DNA of 64,000 nucleotides from an uncultured Bacteroidales bacterium (GCA_902799685.1 CADCBO010000004.1:124001-188000), one strand, 5' to 3'; counted from the first letter of the stretch, positions 18,445 to 28,390 are shown. The notes: generated from the letters alone by a model not told the origin. Numbers and translations are program-made.

Positions 18445-19127
18445 GAAAGATTATCATAGCAATGGATGGCCATTCGTCATGCGGCAAAAGCACCATGGCC
18501 AAGACACTTGCCAAGAAGATTGGCTACACCTATATAGATACAGGCGCAATGTACCGTGCCGTCACGCTTTTTGCGTTACGCAAGGGGTTCATAAGGGACA
18601 ATTCAATTGACCAGGAGTCATTACGCTCGGAACTGCCGGGTATAGAGATATCATTCGGCCATGATGATGAAGGCAAGCAGTTCACGATGCTGAACGGAGA
18701 GAACGTGGAGCGTGAGATACGCGGCATGGAGGTATCAAGCCATGTAAGCCCCATATCGGCCATACCGTTCGTACGTGAGGCCATGGTGGAGCAGCAGAGA
18801 GCCATGGGCAGCAAGGGAGCGGTCATCATGGACGGCCGCGATATAGGTACCACCGTATTCCCCAACGCCCAGCTCAAGATATTCGTGACCGCAAGTGACG
18901 AAATCCGTGCCCGCCGCCGCTATGACGAACTGGTGTCAAAAGGCGAGAATCCGGTTTACGAGGATGTTCTAAAGAATGTACGCGAACGGGACTACATAGA
19001 CTCACACCGCGCGGTATCGCCCCTGCGCAAGGCCGATGACGCCATTGTGCTCGACAACAGCCACATGACTTATGATGAGCAGGACCAGTGGCTAATGGAA
19101 CAATACCTGAAAGCCGTTCAGCAATGA
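18441..19127 (+). CDS. cmk: Cytidylate kinase
   Basis: Phosphorylates CMP and dCMP with ATP. The 228 residues begin [18 protein letters not shown], with a P-loop at about 9-17, then [12 protein letters not shown] (CMP binding), [12 protein letters not shown] and an Arg-rich lid ([10 protein letters not shown]). Length is standard. ATGA overlaps join it to porQ upstream and ispH downstream. Confidence 0.95.
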   Translation: MRKIIIAMDGHSSCGKSTMAKTLAKKIGYTYIDTGAMYRAVTLFALRKGFIRDNSIDQESLRSELPGIEISFGHDDEGKQFTMLNGENVEREIRGMEVSSHVSPISAIPFVREAMVEQQRAMGSKGAVIMDGRDIGTTVFPNAQLKIFVTASDEIRARRRYDELVSKGENPVYEDVLKNVRERDYIDSHRAVSPLRKADDAIVLDNSHMTYDEQDQWLMEQYLKAVQQ

Positions 19128-20014
19128 ATCCCGGAATCACAGTTGAGATAGACAATGACTCCGGATTCTGTTTCGGTGTGCTGTCAGCCATAGGCAAGGC
19201 CGAGGAGGAACTGCGTCATGGCGATGAACTGTTCTGCCTGGGAGACATAGTACATAACGGTATAGAATGCGAACGGCTGCAGGACATGGGTCTTAAGACC
19301 ATCAACCACAAGCAGTTTGATTCACTCAAGAATGCAAAAGTCCTGCTGCGGGCCCACGGCGAACCGCCCACCACTTATGCCACCGCCCAGAGGAACGGCA
19401 TCACGCTCATAGACGCCACATGCCCTGTGGTGCTCAAGCTGCAGCAGCGCATACTCCGGCAATACCAGGCTATGGACCCCACCACCGGCCAGATAATCAT
19501 ATTCGGACAGAAAGGACACGCCGAGGTCCTGGGTCTGGTGGGACAGACCGGAGGCAAGGCCACGGTAATTGAATCGGCCGAAGAGATAGACCGCATAGAT
19601 TTCAGCAAGGACATATATCTTTACTCGCAGACCACAAAATCGGCTTCCAGCTACAACCAGCTGATAGAAGAGATTTCCCGACGCGTACCCCCCGGGCGGA
19701 CCTTCACGCCCAACAATACAGTATGCGGACAGGTGTCACACCGGCGCGAGAAGATACGTGAGTTTGCCAGCCGTCATGACGTGATACTGTTTGTATCGGG
19801 CCGCAAAAGCTCCAACGGCAAGGTCCTGTTCAACGAATGTCTTGACGTGAACCCCCGCTCATACCTGATAGAGGGTAAGGAAGACATAGATTTCAGCATT
19901 CTGGAAGGTGCCAGGTCTATCGGGATATGCGGCGCCACCTCTACCCCCAAGTGGCTGATGGAGGAGTGCAGGGAATGGATAATGGAGAATGAACAATTAA
20001 TTTCTACTAACTAA
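19124..20014 (+). CDS. ispH: 4-hydroxy-3-methylbut-2-enyl diphosphate reductase
   Basis: Last enzyme of the MEP isoprenoid pathway, an iron-sulfur protein making IPP and DMAPP. From the ATG at 19124 the 296 residues include the first cluster Cys in [21 protein letters not shown], the second Cys in DATCPVV, and the third in [11 protein letters not shown]. The start overlaps the cmk stop (ATGA). The 3' end carries GGATAATGGAGAATGAACAA, resembling the short repeats placed at other gene ends here. Confidence 0.95.
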   Translation: MNPGITVEIDNDSGFCFGVLSAIGKAEEELRHGDELFCLGDIVHNGIECERLQDMGLKTINHKQFDSLKNAKVLLRAHGEPPTTYATAQRNGITLIDATCPVVLKLQQRILRQYQAMDPTTGQIIIFGQKGHAEVLGLVGQTGGKATVIESAEEIDRIDFSKDIYLYSQTTKSASSYNQLIEEISRRVPPGRTFTPNNTVCGQVSHRREKIREFASRHDVILFVSGRKSSNGKVLFNECLDVNPRSYLIEGKEDIDFSILEGARSIGICGATSTPKWLMEECREWIMENEQLISTN

Positions 20015-20025
20015 ATAAAAGGCTT

Positions 20026-20979
20026 ATGAGTTTAAAGTACAATGAGATTGGAAAGACAGGAATGAAAGTGGCGCGTCTGGCGTTCGGTGCATCATCACTG
20101 GGAGGCGTGTTCCATGAGATCAATGAAAAGAAAGCCATTGAGGCAGTCCACACTGCCGTAGATAACGGGCTTAACTTTATAGACGTATCTCCCTACTACG
20201 GACATTACAAGGCCGAGACCGTGCTGGGTAAGGCTCTCAAGGAGATTCCGCGCAGCAAATACTATCTCTCCACCAAGGTGGGACGCTACGGAAAGGACGG
20301 CGTGAACACATGGGACTACAGCGCCAAGCGAGCTACGGAGAGCGTCTATGAGAGTATGGAGCGCCTTAACATAGACCATATAGACCTTATCAACGTGCAT
20401 GATATAGAGTTCCAGGCAGCTCTGCCCGGCGGACTGCAGAAAGTGGTGGATGAGACCCTTCCCGCACTTGTGGAACTGCGTGATAAAGATGTGGTAAGCC
20501 ACGTGGGAATAACAGACCTCCAGCTTGAGAACCTCAAGTGGGTTGTTGACCACGCCCCCCAAGGCACTGTTGAGAGCATACTCAACTTCTGCCATTTCTG
20601 CCTTAACGATGACAAGCTCAATGACTATCTGGGCTACTTTGAGCAGAAGGGCATAGGCGTAATCAACGCATCTCCGCTGGCCATGGGCCTGCTCTCCGAG
20701 CGCGGTGTACCAGACTGGCACCCGGCCCCCAAACCTCTGGTAGAGGCCTGCGCCAAAGCCGCACAGCACTGCAAGTCACGCGGTACATCAATTGAGAAAC
20801 TGGCTGTTCAGTACTCATACAGCAATCCGCGTATTGCAACCAACCTGTTCAGTTCGGCCAATCCCGCCAACGTACTCAAGAACATCCAGGCAGTACAGGA
20901 GCCGCTTGACTGGGATCTGGTATTTGAGGTACGTGAGATTATAGGCAACCAGCAGCGCGTAACCTGGTGCAACTCATAA
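20026..20979 (+). CDS. Aldo/keto reductase, likely L-fucose (or L-galactose) dehydrogenase
   Basis: 317-residue AKR with the catalytic tetrad in context: FIDVSPYYGHYKAE (Asp, Tyr), LSTKVGRYG (Lys) and LINVHDIE (His). The overall pattern resembles L-galactose/L-fucose dehydrogenases, which oxidise the sugar to its lactone with NAD(P). Neighbours support this: a lactonase-like amidohydrolase 7 bases downstream, a FucP-type permease, and a zinc dehydrogenase. It starts only 11 bases after the ispH stop, and I see no promoter or terminator between them. The family is secure, the substrate inferred from context. Confidence 0.8.
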   Translation: MSLKYNEIGKTGMKVARLAFGASSLGGVFHEINEKKAIEAVHTAVDNGLNFIDVSPYYGHYKAETVLGKALKEIPRSKYYLSTKVGRYGKDGVNTWDYSAKRATESVYESMERLNIDHIDLINVHDIEFQAALPGGLQKVVDETLPALVELRDKDVVSHVGITDLQLENLKWVVDHAPQGTVESILNFCHFCLNDDKLNDYLGYFEQKGIGVINASPLAMGLLSERGVPDWHPAPKPLVEACAKAAQHCKSRGTSIEKLAVQYSYSNPRIATNLFSSANPANVLKNIQAVQEPLDWDLVFEVREIIGNQQRVTWCNS

Positions 20980-20986
20980 TCCGGTC

Positions 20987-21904
20987 ATGAAGATAATAGA
21001 CACCCACTCACACCTGTGGCTGCGTCAGGACACCGTAGTGAACGGAATGCCCATACGCACGCTTGATAACGGCCGTTCGCTGTTTATGGGTGAGGTACGC
21101 CAGATGGTGCCGCCGTTCATCATTGACGGCCGTAACACAGCCGAGATATTCCTGTCAAACATGGACTACGCCCAGGTAACGGCAGCCGTAGTGGTACAGG
21201 AGTTCATAGACGGTCTGCAGAATGACTATCTGGCCGATGTGCAGAAGCGTTACCCCGACCGTTTCATAGTATGCGGCATGGCCGATTACCGGCTGCCCGG
21301 CTGGCTGGAACAGGCCCGGCAGCTGATAGCACAGGGATTCAAAGGGATGGCCATTCCCGGACACCGCCTGCAAACCCCTCAGGGCCGCATCAGCCTTACC
21401 TGCCCCGATATGATGGAGATGTTCCGCCTTATGGAGCAGAAGGGGGTGTTCCTGTCCATAACCCTTGAGGACGGAGCCGCCCAGGTACCGGAGATGGAAC
21501 AGGTCATCCAGCAGTTCCCCAACCTTAGGATAGCCGTAGGACATTTTGGAATGGTTACCGTTCCGGGATGGATGGAGCAGATAAAACTGGCCCGTTACAG
21601 GAACGTGATGATAGAATCGGGCGGCATAACCTGGCTTTTCAACAGTGAATTCTACCCGTTCAAGGGAGCGGTACGTGCCATACGTGAGGCTGCCGATGAG
21701 GTGGGAATGGACAAGCTCATGTGGGGGTCAGACTATCCGCGTACCATAACAGCCATCACCTATAGGATGTCATACGATTTCATACTCAAATCCGCAGAGC
21801 TTACGGAACATGAAAAGGAGCAGTTCCTGGGTCTGAATGCCACCCGGTTCTACGGAATCAGCACAGAATTAGATTTACCTTATATTAAAAACATGTCAGA
21901 ATGA
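20987..21904 (+). CDS. Amidohydrolase, likely L-fucono-1,5-lactonase
   Basis: 305-residue TIM-barrel hydrolase of the amidohydrolase 2 type (COG3618-like). Metal and active-site motifs: IIDTHSHLW at the N-terminus, IAVGHFG, and LMWGSDYPRT. In fucose operons such proteins open the lactone produced by the dehydrogenase, here the gene just upstream. It overlaps the permease gene by 4 bases (ATGA). Activity is inferred from the family and the neighbours. Confidence 0.78.
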   Translation: MKIIDTHSHLWLRQDTVVNGMPIRTLDNGRSLFMGEVRQMVPPFIIDGRNTAEIFLSNMDYAQVTAAVVVQEFIDGLQNDYLADVQKRYPDRFIVCGMADYRLPGWLEQARQLIAQGFKGMAIPGHRLQTPQGRISLTCPDMMEMFRLMEQKGVFLSITLEDGAAQVPEMEQVIQQFPNLRIAVGHFGMVTVPGWMEQIKLARYRNVMIESGGITWLFNSEFYPFKGAVRAIREAADEVGMDKLMWGSDYPRTITAITYRMSYDFILKSAELTEHEKEQFLGLNATRFYGISTELDLPYIKNMSE

Positions 21905-23124
21905 GCAATAATCCTAAAACTAAAAAGAACACCGTGGCATTGGCCATGGTATTCAGTCTGTTCTTTCTCTGGGCCATCAGCAATAACCTGCTGTCACCCG
22001 TAGTGAACAAGATGATGTCACTGTTCAACATAAACCAGGCACGCGCCGAGTTTGTGGAGACATCATACTGGTTTGCCTATTTCCTGTTCCCCATCCCCAT
22101 TGCCATGTTCATGAAGCGTTACAGCTACAAGGCAGGCATAGTGCTGGGACTAGTAATATCGGCCGTGGGCGGACTGCTTTTCATACCCGTAACGTCACTC
22201 CACAGTTTCCCGCTCTACCTGTGCGCCTTCTTTATAGTGGCCATAGGCATGTGTTTCCTGGAGACCGCAGCAAATCCCTACGTGACAGAACTGGGTGATC
22301 CCGCCACAGCACCGCGCCGTCTTAATCTGGCACAGGCTTTCAACGGACTGGGCGCTTTCATTGCCGCCATGTTCCTGAGCAAGCTGATACTTATAGACGA
22401 TGCGGCAACAAACACCCTTCCGGATGCCGAGATCCACAACTTCAAGCTCACATACGCCATATTTGGAATTGTTCTTATTGTGATAGCGCTGGTTATGAGT
22501 TTTACCAAACTGCCGCGCATAGAGGTTGAGGACAATGACACCGATAACAGCAAACTAATATCGTTCCATGTACTCAAACGCCGCCATCTGCGCAACGGCG
22601 TGATAGCACAGTTCTTCTACAACGGAGGCCAGACTGCGGTGAACAGCCTGTTCATAGTCTATTGCGTCAAGTATGCAGGACTTACACATGACAAGGCCAC
22701 AACCCTGTTTGGTTTCTACATGCTGGCATTCCTGCTGGGCCGTTGGATAGGCGCATGGCTCATGGGCAAGTTCCAGCCCAAGAACATGCTTGTGGTTTAC
22801 GGACTGGCCAATGTAATACTGTGCGCAGTCATCTGTTTTTCAGAGGGTATGACAGCCATATACGCCATGATGGGCATATCGTTCTTTATGTCAATCATGT
22901 ACCCCACCCAGTTCTCGCTGGCACTGACTGACCTTAAGGGTGAGACCAAGAGCGGATCGGCATTCCTGGTAATGGCCATTGTGGGTAACTCCATACTGCC
23001 GCTGCTAACCGCCAAGTTCCAGGTATCACTCACATCAAACCATGAGCTGGCATATATCATCCCGCTTATCTGCTTTGCGGTATGCGCATGGTACGGATGG
23101 AAAGGACACGTAGTAAAAGATTAA
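21901..23124 (+). CDS. fucP: L-fucose:H+ symporter-like MFS permease
   Basis: 407 residues with about 12 hydrophobic segments. The start MSNNPKTKKNTVALAMVF is followed by FFLWAISNNLLSPVV, matching the FucP subgroup of the major facilitator superfamily, and FLETAANPYVTELG is typical of that subgroup. It would import L-fucose (or a close 6-deoxy or L-sugar) with protons. It is translationally coupled to the lactonase gene, and the dehydrogenase follows after 4 bases. Confidence 0.85.
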   Translation: MSNNPKTKKNTVALAMVFSLFFLWAISNNLLSPVVNKMMSLFNINQARAEFVETSYWFAYFLFPIPIAMFMKRYSYKAGIVLGLVISAVGGLLFIPVTSLHSFPLYLCAFFIVAIGMCFLETAANPYVTELGDPATAPRRLNLAQAFNGLGAFIAAMFLSKLILIDDAATNTLPDAEIHNFKLTYAIFGIVLIVIALVMSFTKLPRIEVEDNDTDNSKLISFHVLKRRHLRNGVIAQFFYNGGQTAVNSLFIVYCVKYAGLTHDKATTLFGFYMLAFLLGRWIGAWLMGKFQPKNMLVVYGLANVILCAVICFSEGMTAIYAMMGISFFMSIMYPTQFSLALTDLKGETKSGSAFLVMAIVGNSILPLLTAKFQVSLTSNHELAYIIPLICFAVCAWYGWKGHVVKD

Positions 23125-23128
23125 TATA

Positions 23129-24148
23129 ATGAGACAGATTAGGATTCCCGCACAGGGAGAGATGATAGTAGAGGAGGCACAAAAGCCACAGGCCGGTGCC
23201 GGTGAGGTGCTTCTTAAGATAGGATATGTAGGGTTTTGCGGATCGGACCTGAATACTTTCCTGGGCCGTAACCTGATGGCCAAAGAGGCTGTAATCCCAG
23301 GCCACGAGATTGGCGCAACTATTGAGAGCGTAGGTTCCGGAGTACCGGAGTTCCTTTCACCAGGAATGACTGTAACGGTCAATCCCTACACCAATTGCGG
23401 ACACTGCGCCGCCTGCCGTTCCGGCCACCCCAACGCCTGTGAGTTCAATGAGACTCTGGGCGTGCAGCGTGACGGCGCCATGCGTGACTATATGGTACTC
23501 CCATGGCAGAAAATCATACCCGCTCCCGGCATAGCCTTGCGTGACTGTGCCCTGATAGAACCCATGAGCGTAGGATTCCACGCAGTATCCCGCGCCAAGG
23601 TTACTGACTCCGACACAGTGCTGGTTTTCGGATGCGGAATGATAGGCGTAGGCGCAATAGTACGTGCATCACTGCGCGGAGCTACCGTCATTGCAGTAGA
23701 CTTGGACAACGAGAAACTTGCGCTGGCCAAACGTCTTGGAGCATCCTACACCATCAACTCAAAGGAGCAGGACCTGCATGCAACTCTCACGGAACCCACC
23801 AACGGACTTGGTCCCACAGTAGTTGTTGAAGCAGTAGGCAGCGTACCCACATATCAGGCAGCAATAGATGAGGTCGCATTCTCAGGCCGCGTAGTCTGCA
23901 TAGGCTACTCCAAAAATGATGTAACCTTCCACACCGGCCTGTTCGTAAAAAAAGAGATAAACATCCACGGTTCCCGCAATGCCCTGCCATCAGACTTCGA
24001 AGCAGTAATCCGCTACCTGCAACGTGGCACCTGCCCCAAAGACGAACTCATCTCTGCCGTTGTCAAGCCGAATCAGGCGTTGGATGCAATGAAAAAGTGG
24101 GTCGAAGCACCAGGAAAAGTCTTTAGAATCTTGGTAGACTTCAATTGA
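23129..24148 (+). CDS. Zinc-dependent medium-chain alcohol dehydrogenase
   Basis: 339 residues. The catalytic zinc region is GFCGSDLN (Cys near 37) and GHEIG; the structural zinc Cys cluster is NCGHCAACRSGHPNAC, and the NAD-binding fold has VFGCGMIGVGA. It resembles sorbitol-, threonine- or L-galactonate-dehydrogenase-like members. Fourth gene of the putative fucose operon, it could oxidise L-fuconate or a keto-acid product; the exact step is open. Its stop codon lies inside the left arm of hairpin element C. Confidence 0.8.
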   Translation: MRQIRIPAQGEMIVEEAQKPQAGAGEVLLKIGYVGFCGSDLNTFLGRNLMAKEAVIPGHEIGATIESVGSGVPEFLSPGMTVTVNPYTNCGHCAACRSGHPNACEFNETLGVQRDGAMRDYMVLPWQKIIPAPGIALRDCALIEPMSVGFHAVSRAKVTDSDTVLVFGCGMIGVGAIVRASLRGATVIAVDLDNEKLALAKRLGASYTINSKEQDLHATLTEPTNGLGPTVVVEAVGSVPTYQAAIDEVAFSGRVVCIGYSKNDVTFHTGLFVKKEINIHGSRNALPSDFEAVIRYLQRGTCPKDELISAVVKPNQALDAMKKWVEAPGKVFRILVDFN

Positions 24149-24258
24149 GCCTGCTTCAAAATAGGCCATAGGGTCTCAGGGAGTCTCGCACCCACGCGCG
24201 ACCAGTGGGAGGGCATTCTCCCTGAGACCCTATGGCCTATTTTGAAGTGGGCTCAATT
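24143..24258 (+). repeat. Long-stem GC-core hairpin element, copy C, spanning two stop codons
   Basis: Arms 24143-24183 and 24218-24258 form a 41-bp stem: 9 bp, two T-G wobbles, then 30 exact bp. The loop holds the core 24186-24213 with stem CCCAC/GTGGG followed by GAGGG, matching the cores of copies A and B. The outer arms contain the stop codons of both convergent genes (24146-24148 and 24253-24255). It could end transcription both ways, but there is no long T run directly after the stem. Confidence 0.8.
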
Positions 24259-26106
24259 TTCACTATCCTCAGCGTCGAGAGACTTTATCTGGGCAAGCAA
24301 ATCATCTGCTTCCTGCTTGAGAGTCTCTATCTTGGCCTTAATGGCGTCCACAAAGCCGTTGCCGGCCTTGCTTGAGGCGTTCATGAAGCCCAGGTTGTTC
24401 TCATAGGTCTGGAGCTCTGCCTTCTTCTGCTCATACTGGCGCATCAACTTTTCACGCGGTGAGCCTGTCTCACGGGCGGCACCTCCACGCTGGGCCGGAC
24501 GGCCGCGGCGAGTGCTTACCATGTTTGCAAAGGGCTCCATGGCAGCCTTGAACTGGGCCGCAATCTTGTCTTTCACCTTGAAGGGTACAAATCCTATGCC
24601 GTTCCACTCATCAACCAGTTGCTGGATGGCCTGGATATCATCATCGCTCAGGTTATCGGCATCAAACTCCTTGAGCTTGGCCAAAATTTCCTTCTTGGCT
24701 GCAAGGTTGGTGTTCTCCTCACGTTTCTTTGATGAGGTGTTCTTGTCACGCTGCTCGTAGAAATAGTCACATGCACCAATAAAGCGCTTCCAGATTGAGT
24801 TGGTGTACTTTTTCTGAACGGGGCCAATCTCACGCCACTGTTTCTGGAGCTCTGCCATCTTATCGGCGGTCTCCTTCCAGTCTGTGCTCTCCTTCAGGGC
24901 CTCGGCCTGCTCACACAGGGCGGTCTTCTTCTCAAGGTTTGCAGTCATATCGGTCTTGGCCTGCTTGAAGAACTCACCCTTGCGGCTGAAGAAGGCATCA
25001 CATGCGGCGCGGAAACGCTCAAAAATCTTCTGGTTCTGCTTGGCTGGAGCAAATCCTATGTCTTTCCACTTCTTCTGCAGGGCAAGCACCTCCTGGGTCT
25101 TGTCATTCCAACTCTGGAAAGTGGTAAGCTTGTCATATTCAATCCCCTCCAGAAGTTCGCAGATTACGGTTTTCTGGTCCAGGTTCTCCTTCTCTTTCTC
25201 CTTAAGCTGCTCAAAATGCTGCTGGTGCCGCTTGTTTATCACTGTCGATGCGGCCTTGAACCTGTTCCAGATCTCTTCTCTTGATTCCTTAGACACCGGA
25301 CCAGTCTCACGATACTCCTGATGCAGTTTCTGGAGCTTACGGAAGGCAGCCACGATATCGGGGTCATCGGCCAGTTTCTCAGCCTCCTCACAGATGGCTA
25401 TCTTGGCCTCCATGTTCTTCTTGAAATCATACTCGCGGAACTCGTTGTTCAGTTTCTGTATGTCATAGAACTGCTCGGCATACTGCTGATATGATTTCCA
25501 AAGCTCATTTGCCTTATCGGCCGGAACCTCCTTTATCTCCTTCCACTCCTGAACCAGCGCCTTGAACTCATTGTACGATGCACCTTCAGTATTGGCTTTC
25601 TCAATAAGAGCCTTGAAGCGGTCAAGCAGTTCCAGTTTCTTCTTGTAGTTCTCCTTCTGGACAATCTCAAGGGCCTCCTGAGCGGCGGCTTTCTTCTCCT
25701 TGATAATGTTCATAAGCTTACGGTACTGCTCCTCTATAGGGTCAGGTTCCGGCTTGAACTCCTCGGCTGTACCTCCGCCAGCCACGAATGCAGCTATCTG
25801 CTCATCCTGGGCAGCCCTCTGCAATTTGTAGAATGCCTGCTTTAGTGATTCCAACTCCGGACGCTTGGCTATGCTGATGTCGCCCACCATCTCCTGCAGG
25901 CGCTCAATTATACTCTCTCTTGTAAGGGCGGTTTCCTCCTGCGCAGCATCCTCCACGGCACTCTCCTGTTCGGCAGTCTCCTGAACGGGAGCCTCTTCCT
26001 CCTTCACTTCAGCCTCCTGCTGAGCGGGTGTCTGCTCTTCAACTACGGCAGCCTGCTCCTGGGGTTTCACCTCCTCTACAACATTATTCTTCTGTTCCTC
26101 TTCCAT
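24253..26106 (-). CDS. DUF349 repeat protein
   Basis: From the ATG at 26106 (MEEEQKNNVVEEV) the protein has 617 residues. The first 65 or so are a Glu/Gln/Ala-rich acidic stretch. The rest is a chain of about five helical DUF349 repeats, each with a Trp-containing motif (LVQEWKEIKEVP, LQKKWKDIGFAP, LQKQWREIGPVQ, LVDEWNGIGFVP), followed by a coiled-coil end. Common in Bacteroidetes; function unknown, with helical-scaffold or nucleic-acid-associated roles suggested for the family. Cytosolic: no signal or membrane segment. Confidence 0.88.
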   Translation of the reverse strand: MEEEQKNNVVEEVKPQEQAAVVEEQTPAQQEAEVKEEEAPVQETAEQESAVEDAAQEETALTRESIIERLQEMVGDISIAKRPELESLKQAFYKLQRAAQDEQIAAFVAGGGTAEEFKPEPDPIEEQYRKLMNIIKEKKAAAQEALEIVQKENYKKKLELLDRFKALIEKANTEGASYNEFKALVQEWKEIKEVPADKANELWKSYQQYAEQFYDIQKLNNEFREYDFKKNMEAKIAICEEAEKLADDPDIVAAFRKLQKLHQEYRETGPVSKESREEIWNRFKAASTVINKRHQQHFEQLKEKEKENLDQKTVICELLEGIEYDKLTTFQSWNDKTQEVLALQKKWKDIGFAPAKQNQKIFERFRAACDAFFSRKGEFFKQAKTDMTANLEKKTALCEQAEALKESTDWKETADKMAELQKQWREIGPVQKKYTNSIWKRFIGACDYFYEQRDKNTSSKKREENTNLAAKKEILAKLKEFDADNLSDDDIQAIQQLVDEWNGIGFVPFKVKDKIAAQFKAAMEPFANMVSTRRGRPAQRGGAARETGSPREKLMRQYEQKKAELQTYENNLGFMNASSKAGNGFVDAIKAKIETLKQEADDLLAQIKSLDAEDSEN

Positions 26107-26205
26107 ATATCGGGAATGATTTACTTTGTTAATACCTTGCAAAAGATGCAAATAAAAACAATAATCCGCAAAACTCCTAATTTCCCGGCATTTTTCTGCG
26201 GGAGA

Positions 26206-27546
26206 TCATATAATCAGCGTGATCACCAGCATATAGATGCCCATGCCCAGAAGGTCATTGGTTATCTGCACAAAGGGGCCGGTGGCTATGGCGGGGTCTA
26301 TGTGTATCTTCTCGAATATAAGCGGCAGCAGGGTTCCCCACAGGGTTCCTATCAGCACCAGCGCAAACAGGCTTACGGGGACGGCGTATGTCACGATCTC
26401 GGCAAATCCGAACTGGTAAATGTTATAGCCCAGTACCAGAAGCGACAGCACTATAGCGTTGAGCAGTGCTACAGCGCTCTCCTTGAACACCTGTTTCCAT
26501 ATGTTTGACGTGTTGAGCGATCCGTTGGCAAGGCCCTGTACCACGATAGCCGATGACTGGGTCCCCACGTTACCGCCCGTACCGCCAATTAGTGGAATGA
26601 ACAGCAGCAATCCCACGTAACATTGAAGCGTAGGTTCAAACTTACCTAGAAGCATGGAGTTGAGAATGCCGCCCAGCATGCCTATCAGCAGCCAAGGTAT
26701 TCGTGCCCACATCTGGCGGAACACGCTGTCATCGGTCTCCACGTCGCTGGTAAGACCTGATGCCATCTGGTAGTCATGCTCCTGTTGTTCACGCAACTCA
26801 TCAATCACGTCATCTACGGTGATCTGACCCTGCAGGCGGCCTATGCTGTCTATTACGGGAACCGATACCAGGTTATACTTCTCTATCATCTGCACCACAT
26901 CATCAATGGGAGTGTCAACCTTGGTGCTTATCACGTCCTCATCCATCACATATTTCACCTTTGAAACCGATGGATTGGTTATCATCTTCTTGAGCGGGAA
27001 CACGCCTTTCAGGCGGCCGTCATCATCGACCACATATACATTATATATATCGTCAAGATCCTCCGCCTGCTTGCGCATCTCCTGCAGGCACTCGGGCATG
27101 GACATGTTCTCATTAACCACCACCATCTCAGTGCCCATAAGTCCACCGGCAGTGTCCTCATCATATTGCATCAGGTCAACGATATCGCTGGCCTGCTCTA
27201 TATCGCCGATGTGGGCAAGCACCTCTTCCTGCTTATCCTCATCCAGATCCTGAATGATATCAACGGCATCATCAGTGTCCATGTTGTCGATGAACTTGCT
27301 GGCAATCAACTCTGAGGGGAGTTCATCAAGCAACCGCTTACGGTTGTCCTCATCCATCTCAACCAGCACATCGGCAGCCGTCTCGTTGTCCAACTGACGA
27401 TATACCAGGCGGGCATCCTCAACGTCCAGCTCATCGCACAACTCGGCTATATCGGCGGGGTGCATATCTTCAAGGATAACCTTCAGCTTGTCGGCATCCT
27501 TGTTCTCTATCACTTCAAGTATGTTATCCAGAAATTCCTTCTCCAT
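26206..27546 (-). CDS. mgtE: Magnesium transporter MgtE
   Basis: 446 residues in the family order: N-terminal superhelical MgtE domain (about 1-125, with LDVEDARLVYRQLD), two CBS domains (about 130-255, including GTEMVVVNENMSM), a plug helix, and five transmembrane helices with the pore signature GGTGGNVGTQSSAIVVQGLA. Gated Mg2+ import at the inner membrane. Gap of 67 bases from rsmA upstream. Confidence 0.94.
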   Translation of the reverse strand: MEKEFLDNILEVIENKDADKLKVILEDMHPADIAELCDELDVEDARLVYRQLDNETAADVLVEMDEDNRKRLLDELPSELIASKFIDNMDTDDAVDIIQDLDEDKQEEVLAHIGDIEQASDIVDLMQYDEDTAGGLMGTEMVVVNENMSMPECLQEMRKQAEDLDDIYNVYVVDDDGRLKGVFPLKKMITNPSVSKVKYVMDEDVISTKVDTPIDDVVQMIEKYNLVSVPVIDSIGRLQGQITVDDVIDELREQQEHDYQMASGLTSDVETDDSVFRQMWARIPWLLIGMLGGILNSMLLGKFEPTLQCYVGLLLFIPLIGGTGGNVGTQSSAIVVQGLANGSLNTSNIWKQVFKESAVALLNAIVLSLLVLGYNIYQFGFAEIVTYAVPVSLFALVLIGTLWGTLLPLIFEKIHIDPAIATGPFVQITNDLLGMGIYMLVITLII

Positions 27547-27613
27547 AGTTCTGAATATTGCGGCCCTGAAGCGGGGCCAGGTACATTTTTAGGTTTTTCT
27601 ATCTCAACGGTGT

Positions 27614-28390
27614 TCAGGCCTTGCCTTCAACCATAAGAGTCAGTCTTATGAAGTCTTCAACTGACAGTTGTTCCGGGCGTTTGTCCAGGTAGGGGCAGTC
27701 CGCCGGTAGAGGAGAATCCTTCTCATAGACCTGACGAAGGGAGTTACGCAACATCTTGCGGCGCATCCCGAACGTGGCTTTCACGATCTTGCGGAAAAGC
27801 GCCTCGCTGCACTCCAGCTGACGGCGGCTATTACGTCTTAAACGGATTACGCCGCTCTTGACCTTTGGAGGCGGGTCAAAGACGTTTTCATTTACGGTAA
27901 AGAGATATTCGGTGTCATACCACAATTGTAAGAACACGCTCAGTATGCCATAGTCCTTGTTGCCTGGACCGGAGCATATGCGCTGTGCCACCTCACGCTG
28001 CAGCATTCCCGTACAGCAAGGTATGAGTTCCTTATTATCCAGCATTTTGAAGAAAATCTGGCTGGATATGTTGTAAGGATAGTTTCCGGTGAGTACGAAC
28101 TGACGGCCGCCAAAAACCGCATTCAAGTCCATCTTGAGGAAATCGCCCTCAATCACGTCCAGTTCCGGACAGTTTTCATGCAGGTATGCAACAGACTCGT
28201 TGTCTATCTCAACAACCTTGAGTTCACGGTTTTTCTGACTTAGGAATTGTGTAAGAACCCCTGTACCGGGTCCTATCTCAAGAATCGGAAGGTCGGCGCG
28301 AATATCAACAGTGCCGGCTATACGCTGAGCGATATCCATATCCCTCAGGAAATGTTGTCCTAATGCCTTTTTGGGTCTTACTGTCCGCAT
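27614..28390 (-). CDS. rsmA: 16S rRNA dimethyladenosine transferase
   Basis: KsgA/RsmA dimethylates two adjacent adenosines near the 3' end of 16S rRNA. From the ATG at 28390 (MRTVRPKKALGQHFLRD) there are 258 residues: SAM motif EIGPGTGVLTQ, acidic EIDNE, catalytic NYPYNISSQI and the C-terminal helical domain. Start chosen because KKALGQHFL is the conserved N-terminus; upstream in-frame sequence is not family-like. Confidence 0.95.
   Translation of the reverse strand: MRTVRPKKALGQHFLRDMDIAQRIAGTVDIRADLPILEIGPGTGVLTQFLSQKNRELKVVEIDNESVAYLHENCPELDVIEGDFLKMDLNAVFGGRQFVLTGNYPYNISSQIFFKMLDNKELIPCCTGMLQREVAQRICSGPGNKDYGILSVFLQLWYDTEYLFTVNENVFDPPPKVKSGVIRLRRNSRRQLECSEALFRKIVKATFGMRRKMLRNSLRQVYEKDSPLPADCPYLDKRPEQLSVEDFIRLTLMVEGKA

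Noticed and set aside
20095-20769. Long antisense open frame in the aldo/keto reductase gene
   Set aside because: Shadow of a GC-biased coding frame; the plus strand has the full catalytic tetrad and operon context.
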